Below are positions 12,312-23,461 of a stretch of 64,000 bases of DNA, one piece after another. The notes beneath the pieces were generated by a model. The model had not been told where the DNA came from, did no database searches, and saw only the letters and a list, made by a program, of their open reading frames with translations. The DNA is from Prionace glauca. Its lineage: Eukaryota; Chordata; Chondrichthyes; Carcharhiniformes; Carcharhinidae. The position numbers and the translations under genes are program-made. Location: NCBI GenBank assembly GCA_037974335.1, contig CM075760.1:57689812-57753811 (forward strand), read 5' to 3'. The number at the start of each line of letters is the position of its first letter. Position 1 is the first letter of the stretch.

Positions 12312-12530
12312 TTTCATTTATTCTTCCATTGGATGTGGGAATCTCTGGGAAGGCCAATATTTGTTTCTTGTGCTTAACTTGTTCACAGCAGAGTGGTATT
12401 CCAGGGCATCTCAAAAGTTTTTGCCCAGTTACACATACTGCTGTCCGGCTAGAGTCGCATCCTGCCGATGGTGGGTCTTCAAATCGAAGCTGGAATGAGT
12501 GAAAATGATGAGGTTGTTGAGAGTTGATTG
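12312..12530 (-). mobile_element. SINE-2 tail and body, diverged
   Basis: TTATTCTTCCATTGGATGTG then GGAAGGCCAATATTTG is the reverse complement of the SINE-2 tail. The body continues with TGGTATTCCAGGGCATCTC and GTCCGGCTAGAGTCGCATCC. The open frames here are repeat-derived. A short CA repeat follows at 12674-12690. Confidence 0.6.
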
Positions 12531-12950
12531 TTATATTTGGAACATTGTGAAATTGATTTGTGCACAACTTGACATTTTCCAGACAAAGCACACAGCCAAA
12601 CACACACCCACACATTCTCTCTTGTTCTCATTCTGTCTCACATATTGTCTTCTTTTCATATACACTGTACGTAGACACACACACACACACATGAATACAC
12701 ACATTTTCCTTCAACTTAAGACTCCACCTTGCCTTCCTGGGAGGCTTCAGAGATAATGACCCCAACTATCTTTCAGGTGGAATGATGAAGGAATAAACGT
12801 TCCCCAACGCCATGATTGCCGAGCTGGACTTTAAGAGTGCAATGGTTTCCAACAGAGACTTGGTCAACATTCTTCCTTCTAACCAGGTTTAACAGAAATA
12901 CATTAATATGAATTGAGGCATTTTGCTCTGAGGCTAGCTTGGCAATATAG

Positions 12951-13267
12951 AAAAAAGTCTGACAACATCAGGTTTTAGTCCAACCTATTTATTTGATAAT
13001 ATCCTCACAAGCTTTCGAGGGGACTGCCTCTTCGTCAGGTGAATGGAGAGTTCTGGCCTCAGACAGAGCATATAAAGCACAGACAGTCTCTAAACTGTCT
13101 GTGCTTTATATGCTCTGTCTGAGGCCAGAACTCTCCATTCACCTGACGAAGAGGCAGTCCCCTCGAAAGCTTGTGAGGATATTATCAAATAAATAGGTTG
13201 GACTAAAACCTGGTGTTGTCAGACTTTTTACTGTGTTTACGCCAGTCCAACGCCGGCATACCCACAT
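12951..13267 (+). mobile_element. Penelope-like element, palindromic hairpin copy (fossil)
   Basis: About 135-bp arms (12951-13089 and 13090-13226) are almost perfect reverse complements around a small centre. The right arm continues to CCAACGCCGGCATACCCACAT. A 13-bp direct repeat, CTTGGCAATATAG, flanks it at 12938-12950 and 13268-13280, a target-site duplication. The end sequence is shared with the larger Penelope-like copies at 39.7 and 42.3 kb. No ORF remains. The arms have hardly diverged, so it looks young. Confidence 0.8.
13144..13169 (+). ncRNA. Hammerhead-ribozyme-like core
   Basis: Box CTGACGA (13144-13150, fits CUGANGA), stem II GAGG/CCTC (13152-13155 with 13162-13165) and box GAAA (13166-13169). 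Because the element is a palindrome, the same boxes lie on the minus strand at 13038-13032 and 13016-13013. Hammerhead motifs are known in Penelope-like element ends. Stem III and the cleavage site I could not settle by eye. Confidence 0.5.
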
Positions 13268-14691
13268 CTTGGCAATATAGGAACAGGAATGGGCCATTCA
13301 ACTCCACAGACTCGCCCCGCCATTCTTTAAGATCTTGGCTGATCAGTAACCAAATTCTATGTGCCTGCCCATGACCCATATCCCTTGATACCCTTGCTCA
13401 ATTAAAAAAAACTATCTTAGACTTAAATTTAACAATTGAACCGGCATCCACCGGCGTTTAAAGAAAGAGAGTTCCAAACTTCGCCACTCTCTGTGTGTAG
13501 AAATGCTTTGAATAAACTCTCCTGCATGGCTTGGCCTTTTTTTAACATATGGTCCTTTATTCTCGAGTCTTCAACTGGTGGAAACATTTTATCCTTGTCA
13601 AATCTATCTTTCCCTGTAAATATTTTGTTGATTTCTGTGAGCACGCCCTTCAAACTTCTGAATTCGAGCGAAAAAATCTTAATTTGTCTAAAATCTCCTC
13701 ACAACCTAGTCCCTTAAAATCAGGTAAAATTCTTGTAAACCAGTATTGAACTCCTTCCAGAGTGAGCACGCTTCCAAAGTTTGTTGCCCATACCTGCTCA
13801 GAGTTCTGTAATTGGGGTCTAACAAAGATTTTGCACAATTGCAGCATAACATCTGCATCCTTGTACTCCTACCCTTTAGATATGAAGACCAGCATTCCTT
13901 TGGCCTTCTTGACTGTTTTCTGCATCAGGTCGTGGCATTTTAAGAAGCTCTGCACCGGAATTCCAAATCTAATTGGACATCAACTGAATTTAACTTTGTA
14001 TTTTCTAAAAAAAATCTTAATCAATATCAGTTGGATATTTGTCTATTTTTGTAACTATTTAAGTCATAAGAACATAAGAACATAAGAAATAGGAGCAGGA
14101 GTAGGCCATCTGGCCCTTCGAGCCTGCCCCGCCATTCAATAAGATCATGGCTGATCTGTCGTGACTCAGCTCCACCTTCCCGCCCTCTCCCCATAACCCT
14201 TAATCCCTTCTCTTATCAAAAACCCATCAACCCGTTTCTTAAAAATATTTAGCGAGGCAGCCTCCACCACTTCAACGGGCAGAGAATTCCAGAGATTCAC
14301 CACCCTTTGAGTGAAGAAGTTCCTCCTCAACTCTGTTTTAAACCGCCCCCCCTTTATCTTGAGGCTGTGCCCCCTAGTCCTACTGTCTTTTTTGAGCGGG
14401 AAGAGCCTCTCCACCTCTATCCTATCCATCCCATTCATCATCTTATACGTCTCAATGAGATCTCCCCTCATTCTTCTAAACTCTAACGAGTACAAGCCTA
14501 GTTTATTCAGCCTCTCCTCATAGCTCAATCCCCTCAACTCCGGTATCAGCCGAATAAACCTCCTCTGCACTCCCTCCAGGGCCATCCAGTCGCTGAAGAA
14601 TATTGTAAATAATTGAGGCCCCAAGATAGATTCCGATTGGACCTCACCTACATTATTCAACAGCGTACATATACAATTCTTTGCACCTTAA
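13268..14691 (-). mobile_element. Old CR1/L2-like LINE, interrupted
   Basis: Minus-strand LINE 3' region (13268-14064, continuing at 14584-14691). It has decayed RT C-terminal pieces (MLQLCKIFVRPQLQNSEQVW, then VQYWFTRILPDFKGLG). It is interrupted by family A copy 5, and its 3' tip holds the Penelope hairpin. It is much older than both insertions. Confidence 0.75.
14065..14583 (-). mobile_element. LINE family A, copy 5
   Basis: 3' 520 bp of family A, minus strand, with two terminal TTCTTATG repeats. It encodes ALEGVQRRFIRLIPELRGL through FFTQRVVNLWNSLP to the stop near 14166. It is inserted into the older LINE. The long frame crossing its 5' edge is an accidental fusion of the two elements. 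Confidence 0.9.
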
Positions 14692-16011
14692 ATTTTGGCA
14701 CCTTCCACAGAAGGGGATGTGGTATTATATTTATGGGTGTGAATTCTTGATACATTAGTATCATTGATCATACCTGATAATGATATTGTCACAGTTAATT
14801 GTAATTGTAGAGTTTTGCCAGCAGATGGAATTGAAATCTTGATCAGTTACTTTAGATGATTCAGGCACTGCTTCAATAAATACCACACTGGACTCTGTGT
14901 CCGTTCATTCTGAATTGGCCTCCATATGTACATACGTTGGAATGGGCCGTGTCTCTGATTACAATATAATGTACCATATGGCACCTTGGTTCAACTAATT
15001 TGCACAGGTACATGTCAATATATACATCACATGACTACCTGATCCGAATTTTTACTGGCAGGATGTAACATTGCAGTTCTCCCGCACACGGCCCTGAATG
15101 GTAGTTTAAAATGAAACACAGCAGAAGTCTCAAATAAAATCCCAATTTTTAAGATGAGGGAGCTCAGCAAGAAGGAAAAGAAACAAGACTGAAACAATTG
15201 CTAATATCTTCAGCCAGAAGTGCCAAGAGGATGTTTCATCTCGGCCTCCTCCTGAGGTCCAGTGCATCACGGATGCCAGTCTCCGAGTAGTTCAACTCAT
15301 TTCACATGATAACATCGGAAGATAGGGACAGGATAGGGACAGGAGTTGGTCATTCATCTCCTGGAGCCCGCTCGGTCATGCAATATGATCATGAATGGCA
15401 TGTGGCCTAACCCCATGTTAAAAGCATTGGACAATGTAAAGATTATTCGTCCTGACAATACTTCAGCAACAATAATAACGATTTTTGCTCTGGGACTAGC
15501 TGTGCCCCAGCCAATCTATTCAAGTACAGCTTTGACACAACATTGTGGAATTTTGGTAGACACGCCTGATCGCAAAAGGCAGGACAAATTCAAATGCACC
15601 AACTTCCGCCCAATGAGCGGAACTCGGTCAACATAGTGGAACGTATCAAGGATTCTTGAATAATCAATAATAATAATGGTAATAATAATAATAGTAATAA
15701 TAATAATAATAATAATAATGGTAATAATAATAATTTGGTCAGTGATGCTCTGTTGGGGTCCCACTATGAACACTCATTTCCAGAAATCATTTAAACTTAC
15801 TCCAAATATAGTGGAATTGGCTGATTTAATATGGTGAGGTGAGAGAGCCTGCCCTCGACATCAGTGCAGCACTTGACCGACTGTCACAGCAAGGACCCTG
15901 AACAAAGCTTCAATCAATGGGGATCCGGGGGAAAATATTTCACTGGCCGCAGTCATACCGAGCACAGAGTAAGATGGTTGTGGCTGTTAAAAGTCAATCA
16001 TCTCTGTCATA
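14692..16011. other. No gene seen; LINE tail and AAT repeat
   Basis: Mostly unrecognised AT-rich DNA. A diverged LINE 3' end (minus, GGGACAGGAGTTGGTCATTC) lies at 15318-15415. An AAT-type microsatellite lies at about 15659-15735. Confidence 0.55.
15659..15735. repeat. AAT trinucleotide microsatellite
   Basis: Interrupted runs of AATAATAAT with GGT interruptions. The isoleucine-rich minus-strand frame across it is a by-product. Confidence 0.9.
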
Positions 16012-17960
16012 GAGTCATAGAGGTTTACAGCATGGAAACAGGTCTTTCGGACTAACTTGGCAAGATGCCCTTTTTTTTCAACACCAAAACTAATCCCTAT
16101 TGCCTGCACTTGGCCCATATCCTTCTGTACCCAAGTTACTCATGTAACTGGCGAAATGCTTTTTAAAAGGCTAAATTGAACAACGTCTACTACAATCTTT
16201 GGCAGCTTGTTCTCGACGCTCACCACCCTCTCTGTGGAAACAAATGCCCCTCTGGAGACTTTTGTATCTCTCCCCTCTCACCTTAAACCTGTTCCCTCTA
16301 GTTTTAGGCTCCCCTATCTTTGGGACAAGATATTGACTATCTTGCTGATCTATGCCACTCATCATTTAGTAGAAGTTTATAAGTTTAACCCTCAGCCTTC
16401 TACACCCCAGAGAAAAAAAAAGGCCCAGTCGATCCAACCTCTCCTTATAAATCAAGTCCCGATAGCATTTTAGTAAATCCCTTCTGCACTCTTTCTAGGC
16501 CCGGAGTAACTGCAGTAAGACTTCCCTAATTCTGAAATCATGTCTTCTTGCAACAAAAGCCTTCCTAATTGCTTGTTGTACTTGCCTCTGAAATTTCATT
16601 GAGTGGTGCAAAAGGACACCCAGATCAATTTTTACATCACACTTCCTAATATATGTTGCTTTCGGCTTTACACAGCAGTATATAACTGTACATTTATCCC
16701 CGTTGTAAGGCATCTGCCATGTGTTCACCCATTCACTCAAATTGTCCAGATCACATTGAAGCCCCCCTCCCTGCAGCACCTCTCCCACCCCAGCCCCACC
16801 CCCCCACCCCCGCGCTACCCCCACGACCCTCCTCACAGTTCACGAATTTGTCAAATTTTGTCTGGCTAACCATTTTAGACATGCTACAATTGATTCCCTC
16901 ATCCAGGTCCCACTGGCACAGTGCCAGGGACTTCGGTTCATTTCCCAGTTTGGGTCATTGCTGTACGGTGTCTGCACGTTCTCTCCGTGTCTAAGTGGGT
17001 TTCTTCCAGGTGTTCAGGTTTCTTCCCACAGTCCCACAGTCATTTTGCTTAGGTGCATTGGCATAAATTCTGCCTCAGTTGTGTGGACCCGAAAGTGAGC
17101 TGAAGTGTGATGTCTGAGGAATATTCACTGTAACCTCATTGCATCGTAGCGTACTTGTGGCGAATAAATAAATAAAATAAATTCAGACCCTGTGGTACCC
17201 CACTTGGAGCTGAAACACCACTCGGGAAAAATCCCCATCTATTTCCACTCTCACATTCTTATCTGTCAACAATTTATATACCAATGCCAAGACGTTAATC
17301 CCCTTTAATTTGGTTTTCTAGTATTTTATGAGGAACCTTCCCAAATGTCTCCTGAAAGTGAAAATACACCACGTACGGTGGTCCACCCCCTCCCCTTGCC
17401 TATTCTATTATTTATATTAACTAAAAAACGCAAATAGGTTTGTTAAGAATAGCATGGCTTTCTTAAGATCATCTTGTCTTCATCCAACTCCGTTGATGCC
17501 TTTCAAATATTTTGCTATCATATCTTTGATAACAGTCTCTGACATCTTCACTGGTACAAATATCAGGCTGTAATTCATCATCGTCACTCTCCCTTCCATT
17601 GTGTACATTGGAGTTACAATCTGTAGGAACTGCTACAGGGTGTACCGAATTTTAGAAGATGAACACCAATGCATCCAATATTCTCCGGGGCCATTTCCCT
17701 TCATATTTTGGGATGTAGATTATCAGGCCCCGGTGATTTCTCAGCTTTTAACCGTATCAATTTCCCCAACATGATTTTTCGACGAATACTAGTATTGTTC
17801 AATGCCGTCTTCCAACTATTCCCTTGGTTCCATAACATTTTTTGAAGGATACTTGTGTCCTCTTTTGCGAAGATGAAGGCAAACTTTGTTGTCTATTCCA
17901 CCAACATTTCTTCCTTCCCCACTATAATTTATCTGGATTCTGAATGCAAGTTTCGAATAT
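16012..17960 (-). mobile_element. Old LINE, family C, copy 1
   Basis: The minus strand ends with TTTCCATGCTGTAAACCTCTA and carries RT remnants: KFQRQVQQAIRKAF, ALL-QLLRA, then further upstream the VDKSPG-like region (GATTATCAGGCCCCGGTG at 17720 on plus). Heavily mutated. A plus-strand SINE-1 (16885-17172) splits it. Same family as the plus-strand copy at 44.2 kb. Confidence 0.75.
16885..17172 (+). mobile_element. SINE-1 inserted in LINE C
   Basis: Contains TGGCACAGTGCCAGGGACTTC, GTCTGCACGTTCTCTCCGTG, then the alternative tail (TAACCTCATTGCATCGTAGCG, ACTTGTGGCGAATAAATAAA). The LINE resumes on its right side. Confidence 0.8.
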
Positions 17961-18017
17961 TTGTGTTATTAATCTTTGTCCATTCAGATATTGATAGACG
18001 TTTTTGGAATTAGTTTA

Positions 18018-18272
18018 TTAAAAAAATCACTGATGAGGCTTACATTAGCATTGCAATGAAGTTACCGTGAAATCCCCAAGTCACCGCAGTGTGGCGCCTA
18101 TCCGGGTGAATTCTTCTGACCAAAACAGAATGTGCATGGAAATTGGAGCACTCACAGGAAACCCACGTAGACACAGGGAGAACGTGCAGGACCACCCAGG
18201 CAGTCTCCCAAGAGGACAATCGAATCCGGGCAGCTGTGAAACAGGAATGCTCACTACTATGCTACAGTTCCA
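18018..18272 (-). mobile_element. SINE-1, alternative tail
   Basis: Minus orientation. Tail GGCTTACATTAGCATTGCAA, body with ACCCACGTAGACACAGGGAG, head with GACAATCGAATCCGGG (B box) and GCTCACTACTATGCTAC. Confidence 0.8.
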
Positions 18273-20283
18273 TCAACAGCTCCAATGTTCCCTGCAGTTT
18301 TATTCTCATAATCTATTTCCCCCCTCAATCATTTTGTCTTCATTCGTTTGATTCACAATCCTCAGGCCTGTTGCTTCTTCTGACAATTGTCTATACTTTA
18401 TAAGTAAGGAATAAAATGTCCTCTCTTTAAAACCACTAGAGAAGAAAATGAGCTTTGGTGAAATATGATTGTTATTAATTACAGAAGAATGTTTCAGTTG
18501 AAGCAAATTAATTGAATTGAAATTTCCCAGCTGTCAGGTTGGAATTTAAACTCCTGTCCCCAGAGCATTATTTCAAAATTCTGTATTACCAGTTTAATAC
18601 AATATTGCTACAATTAGGTATCATCGCATCTAATAATGAAATAATTGAACATTCATAACTGGGTCACAGGTTGGATCATGAGTTCAGGGATCTGTTGTGG
18701 GAATTGAACATATTACCATCTGTTTCAAAAATGATTTTGACTCCTGTGAGATAAGTCTGTTAACTGATCACATTTTGTGTTTTAACATTATGCCATTTAG
18801 TTCACTGTGTCTAAAGTGTGAGGTCAGTGTCCAATGTTACACGGATGTATTTGATTGTCAGAGGCAAGTTTTTTCCTAGTCTTGAATTTTATCTGTCTCG
18901 ATGGCAATCATTAATGGCAATCTACGTAAAACTTCCATCAAATCTTAAAATAACATTTGGAAACACGCGAGGCAGAAGGTCTGAGAGTTTGGCGTTAACG
19001 ATGCATGAGTTCCACCATCAGAACAGCTGAATGCTGAGTTTGTTTCTCTTCGAACTGAGCAGTCTATGGGAGATTTAGTACAAAATTCAAAGCTATAAAT
19101 GGGAATGTTTTACGCATTAGGAAGAAACTGTTACCCACTGGCAAAAGGGCCAGTATACAGAAGGCACAGCTTTATTAGTTATGAATTAAAGGAACCATCT
19201 CTCTGATTACATCACACCAGTCCATACTTCTACTTATTTTGTACCACATCCAACCTTTAATTGTACGTCGGTAGATCGTAACCTCTTTATATTACATTCG
19301 CTCGTATCTCTCGTTAATCTACACTGGACCATCCCTCTATTTACGTGACATTAGGTCCTCTCAATTAGTACTAATGTCCACCACTGATTATGCTAAATGA
19401 GATCCAATGTATTTTTATATTACACAAGGATTGTCTCTTTACATGACGGAAGAACCCCTCTCTGTTAATTCAATTTCGAACAATGAATATGTTTCTGTCA
19501 AGATATTATCAATCACGATATATGTGGATGTGTCTGTCCGATACCAGTCATTCTTGTTTGGAAATATAGGTTTATTTTTTGCTAATATCTATAAGTAACT
19601 GTGAGAAACGCCGAATTGCTCTGTTATTGTATTTAGCGTGAACGTTCTAACCAATTTCTAAGTGATTAAATGTCATTGGGGGACAGGTCAGTGTGTGAAG
19701 CATGGTGCAGCATTCGTTGTAACACCGTCAGACAATCCCTGTTGAGACAAATTTTAATAGTTGAATATTGTGTTGCATTGCGTCAATTTACCACAGATTT
19801 TAGCGAAAAATGTTTCGTCTGTCTCATTTTATTAAAAACATTCACTGATACGGTGACAGGGTGAGACTGAATTGTGGACTTACAATATCTCAGATGGATC
19901 CAACAGGCTGAATATCTACCCAATCATTAATTGCTTATCTGTTTCCCAGAAAAAAAGAAAATAAATTGCCATAGAACAAGTTTTGACAGTTATGTCACGT
20001 TTGACTTCCTGCAGTTTGTATTGTTATATTTTAAATGATTGTCTTTTTTTTAAATTTGGAATGTGTTCAACTGCTTAGGCCCTAACCTCTGGTATTCCCT
20101 CCGAAATTTACTTATCTCAGTTTCCTCGTCTAAATCAATCCACAAAGCTTTCTCTTCATTGACAATCCTTTTACTAATCTGATCAAATAACTGTTGTTCA
20201 TAAAAGAATATATTGCAGATGCATGGGGTCTGAAAAAAATGCCAGAGACACTCAGCAGATCATTCACCATATGTGGAATGGCA
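18273..20283. other. No gene seen
   Basis: AT-rich. Around 19190-19560 there are loose recurrences of CATCTCTCTGATTACAT-like words, similar in style to the arrays at 3.5-5 kb. A trace of a dispersed repeat lies at 20220-20260. No exon is recognised. Confidence 0.45.
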
Positions 20284-20458
20284 TTAGTGTGCATCTCTCT
20301 CTCTCTGTCTCTCCCTGCCTCTTTCTCCCTCTCCCCCACTCCCCGCCATTCCTGCCTCTCTCCCTCCCCCTCTCTGTCTCTGTTTGTCTCTCCTTGTCCC
20401 CCTCTCTCTCCCTGGCTCCTTCTCTCTCTGTGTTTTCCCCTCTGTCTCTCTCTCTATA
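20284..20458. repeat. CT-rich simple repeat
   Basis: Interrupted CTCTCTGTCTCTCCCT-type pyrimidine run that ends where the plus-strand LINE begins. The Ser/Leu-rich frames over it are not genes. Confidence 0.85.
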
Positions 20459-20460
20459 GT

Positions 20461-21062
20461 GCGTTGGAAGGTAGGTTTGCTGAGGAGCAGTGGAGGATCT
20501 TTAAGGAGATCTTTCTTGGTGCTCAGCAGAAATTTATTCCGATGGTTAAAAAGGACAGTAGGAGGAGAGGTAATAAGCCGTGGATAACGAAGGAGGTGAA
20601 GGAAAGTGTTAAATTAAAAGCGGAGGAGTTTGGAGTAGCTAAGAGCAGTGGGCGAGAAGAAGATTGGGAAAGGTTTAAATGTCAACAAAGATTGACAAAG
20701 AAGTTGATAAAGGAGGGTAGGAGAAGCTATGAGGCTGGGCTAGCACTTAATATAAAAAAGGATAGCAAGAGTTTTTATAAATATATAAAAAGGAAGAGGC
20801 TGGCTAGGGTGAACGTTGGTCCTTTAGAGGATGAGAAAGGGGAGCTAGTGGTAGGGGATGGGGATATGGCTAAGGTCTTGAATAACTTTTTTGTTTCTGT
20901 CTTCACGGAGGAGGACGTGAATAATTTGCCGGGTGTTAGCGATGGAAAGGTGGTAGGAATGGAGGGTCTTAATGACATTACTGTGACTAGAGAGGTGGTG
21001 CTCGACAGACTGGAGGGGCTGATTGTGGACAAGTCCCCAGGACCGGATGGAATGCATCCGAG
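20461..21062 (+). mobile_element. LINE fragment: endonuclease-RT linker
   Basis: One open plus-strand frame of about 200 codons covers the linker between endonuclease and RT. It starts FAEEQWRIFKEIFLG, passes YKYIKRKR and reaches VDKSPGPDGMHPR, the first RT block. It stops abruptly against a minus-strand family A end at 21068. Probably family A or a close relative. It lacks both ends. Confidence 0.85.
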
Positions 21063-21067
21063 GAATG

Positions 21068-21328
21068 CATAAGAAATAGGAGCAGGAGTAGGCCATCTAG
21101 CCCTTCGAGCATGCCCCGCCATTCAATAAGATCATGGCTGATCTGTCGTGGTCAGTTCCACCTTCCCGCCCTCTCCCCATAACCCTTAATCCCCTCTCTT
21201 ATCAAAAACCCATCAACTCGCTTCTTGAAAATATTTAGCGAGGCAGCCTCCACCACTTCAACGGGTAGAGAATTCCAGAGATTCACCACCCTTTGAGTGA
21301 AGAAGTTTCTCCTCAACTCCGTTCTAAA
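21068..21328 (-). mobile_element. LINE family A, copy 6 (3' end)
   Basis: About 260 bp of family A 3' end in minus orientation, tail to tail with the plus-strand LINE piece. AATGCAT occurs at the junction and a few bases earlier (21051 and 21064), a possible trace of target duplication. The left piece does not resume on the right. Confidence 0.85.
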
Positions 21329-21331
21329 ATT

Positions 21332-22705
21332 CAGGCTGTCAGAGTGAGTTCACCCTCACAGGCAGGAAGACTGTTCACGGTGATAACATCAAACTGACGC
21401 CCACTGTTTCAATCTCAGGTAACACAACTTCCCGATTCTTGCTGCAGGTTCCAAACCGCACATCTCACTTCCGAGCAGAAAATAAATCCAGGGACCACAA
21501 TCTGGTGAGAACATCTGTCAGTGCGGCCAATATCTGCCCACAGAGTCAGGGCAGAGTCACACAGATCTCATTGCGGTGACATTTACAAATGAGTCTGTTG
21601 TGATCTGTTCAGAGTTTCCCGGACATAACTGATGGTCACTGGATCAGTCACTGAACTCCCGGTTTTCATGAAGAAAGAAAATTATATCTGTTATGTTTCA
21701 TTGTTTAATCATTTTCTCTCCATCTGCTATTTACTTGTTGTTTCTCAGCTTTTATCTGTCAGCATCCCGTTTTTATTTCTTCCAACTCTCCAAGTCTCTC
21801 CTCCTCTCTCTATTTCCTTGTCAATCTTTTGAACACTTTTATTAGTACTCAAAATCATGAAGTTTTGATTGGGGCAATTAAAGAGAGAATATTTCAACTG
21901 GGAGGGCGGTCAGCAACCAATCGGCAAACGTTTATTTTATTGAGCTGAGAGACAGGAATGAAATTATTTATTTTTACGCAAGATTTGTTATGAACTGGAA
22001 TGAACAGCTTAAAAGGGTGATCGAATCAGATTTCACAGTAATTTTGGGAAATAAATAAGATATGTCCTTCACGTGTTTAAAATTTCAAGGATTTTCGAGA
22101 ATGGGAGCATTTTAATGGTTCGTCTACATCATTGTCCCAGCATCCTTTTTGTGTCTCTCCCTGTCCTTCACTGAGACTGAATAACTTGCAATATTTATAC
22201 AGCTGCCATCTTGTGTAAATCTTATCTTTTGACAAAACTTGTGCTTTTGTGTGTGTGTGTAATTGCCAGGAACTATTCCGAAATTCTATTTACAAACCAT
22301 CACTTTGAACAACTGAATACTGGATCGAACTTGATTGGGAAAAGCACAATAACACTTAACATTTATTACACTGTTCTTTTTCTTCCGGAGAGGTTTTCAT
22401 ACTTTTCAATTTTTACATGTCCTGATTCTGTCTGTAAATGTGGAACTGCTTGTAAGAATGAAAAGGAACAGATTATTTTCTCTTCCTCTGACAGATTCAC
22501 TATTGTTACCTCAGATAACAGACATTTATGAAGCCCGCCATGATCGTCCCCCCTTTGGGAATACCAGCTCTTAGTCAGGTGGTGTCAGTCACTCCTGCGG
22601 ATGTCATAGGGATTCCAATCCGTGTTTGTCACATAAATCCCTGCGTCACTCGTCCTGACAAGGAAACCTGTGCTAAGGCCCTAGAAATGATTGTTTCCTT
22701 GTGTC
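21332..22705. other. No gene recognised
   Basis: Unique-looking DNA. At about 21340-21420 a short frame reads GRKTVHGDNIKLTPTVSIS before a GTAAC. It could be an exon end, but it matches no family I know. The rest is AT-rich. Confidence 0.4.
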
Positions 22706-23461
22706 AGGTCCCAGTCTGACTCTGGGCCCAGCTGTCTCTGTTGGTGATACACTGGGGCCAGTCATTCACATTGTAATGTTCTAATTCTCAGGTTCCATTC
22801 TGACTCCGGGCCCAGCTGTCTCTGTCAGTGATACACTGGAGCCAGTCATTCACACTGTAATGTTCTAATTCTCAGGTCCCAGTCTGACTCCGGGCCCAGC
22901 TGTCTCTGTTAGTGATACACTGGGGCCAGTCATTCACATTGTAATGTTCTAATTCTCAGGTCCCAGTCTGACTCCGGGCCCAGCCGTCTCTGTCAGTGAC
23001 ACACTGGGGCCAGTCATTCACATTGTAATGTTCTAATTCTCAGGTTCCAGTCTGACTCCGGGCCCAGCTGTCTCTGTCAGTGATACACTGGGGCCAGTCA
23101 TTCACATTGTAATGTTCTAATTCTCAGGTCCCAGTCTGACTCCGGGCCCAGCTCTCTCTGTCAGTGATACACTGGGGCCAGTCATTCACATTGTAATGTT
23201 CTAATTCTCAGTTTCCAGTCTGACTCCGGGCCCAGCTGTCTCTGTTAGTGATACACTGGGGCCAGTCATTCACATTGTAATGTTCTAATTCTCAGGTTCC
23301 AGTCTGACTCCGGGCCCAGCTGTCTCTGTCAGTGATACACTGGAGCCAGTCATTCACATTGTAATGTTCTAATTCTCAGGTTCCAGCCTGACTCCGGGCC
23401 CAGCTGTCTCTGTCAGTGATACACTGGAGCCCGTCATTCAAATTATAATGTTCTAATTCTC
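22706..23461. repeat. 84-bp minisatellite, about nine units
   Basis: Head-to-tail units of 84 bp, each with TCTGACTCCGGGCCCAGCTG, GATACACTGGGGCCAGTCAT and CATTGTAATGTTCTAATTCT. Units differ at only a few bases, for example TTAGTGAT versus TCAGTGAT. 84 is a multiple of three, but five of the six frames have a stop inside the unit and the sixth has one per unit, so it does not code. Confidence 0.95.

Noticed and set aside
12139-12615. 158-codon cysteine-containing minus-strand frame
   Set aside because: Crosses a diverged SINE-2 and a CA repeat; no cysteine pattern of a known family.
15516-15773. Isoleucine-rich minus-strand frame that looks like a membrane segment
   Set aside because: AAT microsatellite read as ATT codons.
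21340-21425. Possible exon end GRKTVHGDNIKLTPTVSIS before GTAAC
   Set aside because: Too short, no acceptor, cut by a LINE on its left, and no family match I can name.
22528-22719. 63-codon plus-strand frame just before the minisatellite
   Set aside because: No domain, its end runs into the repeat, and it has no neighbouring exon.
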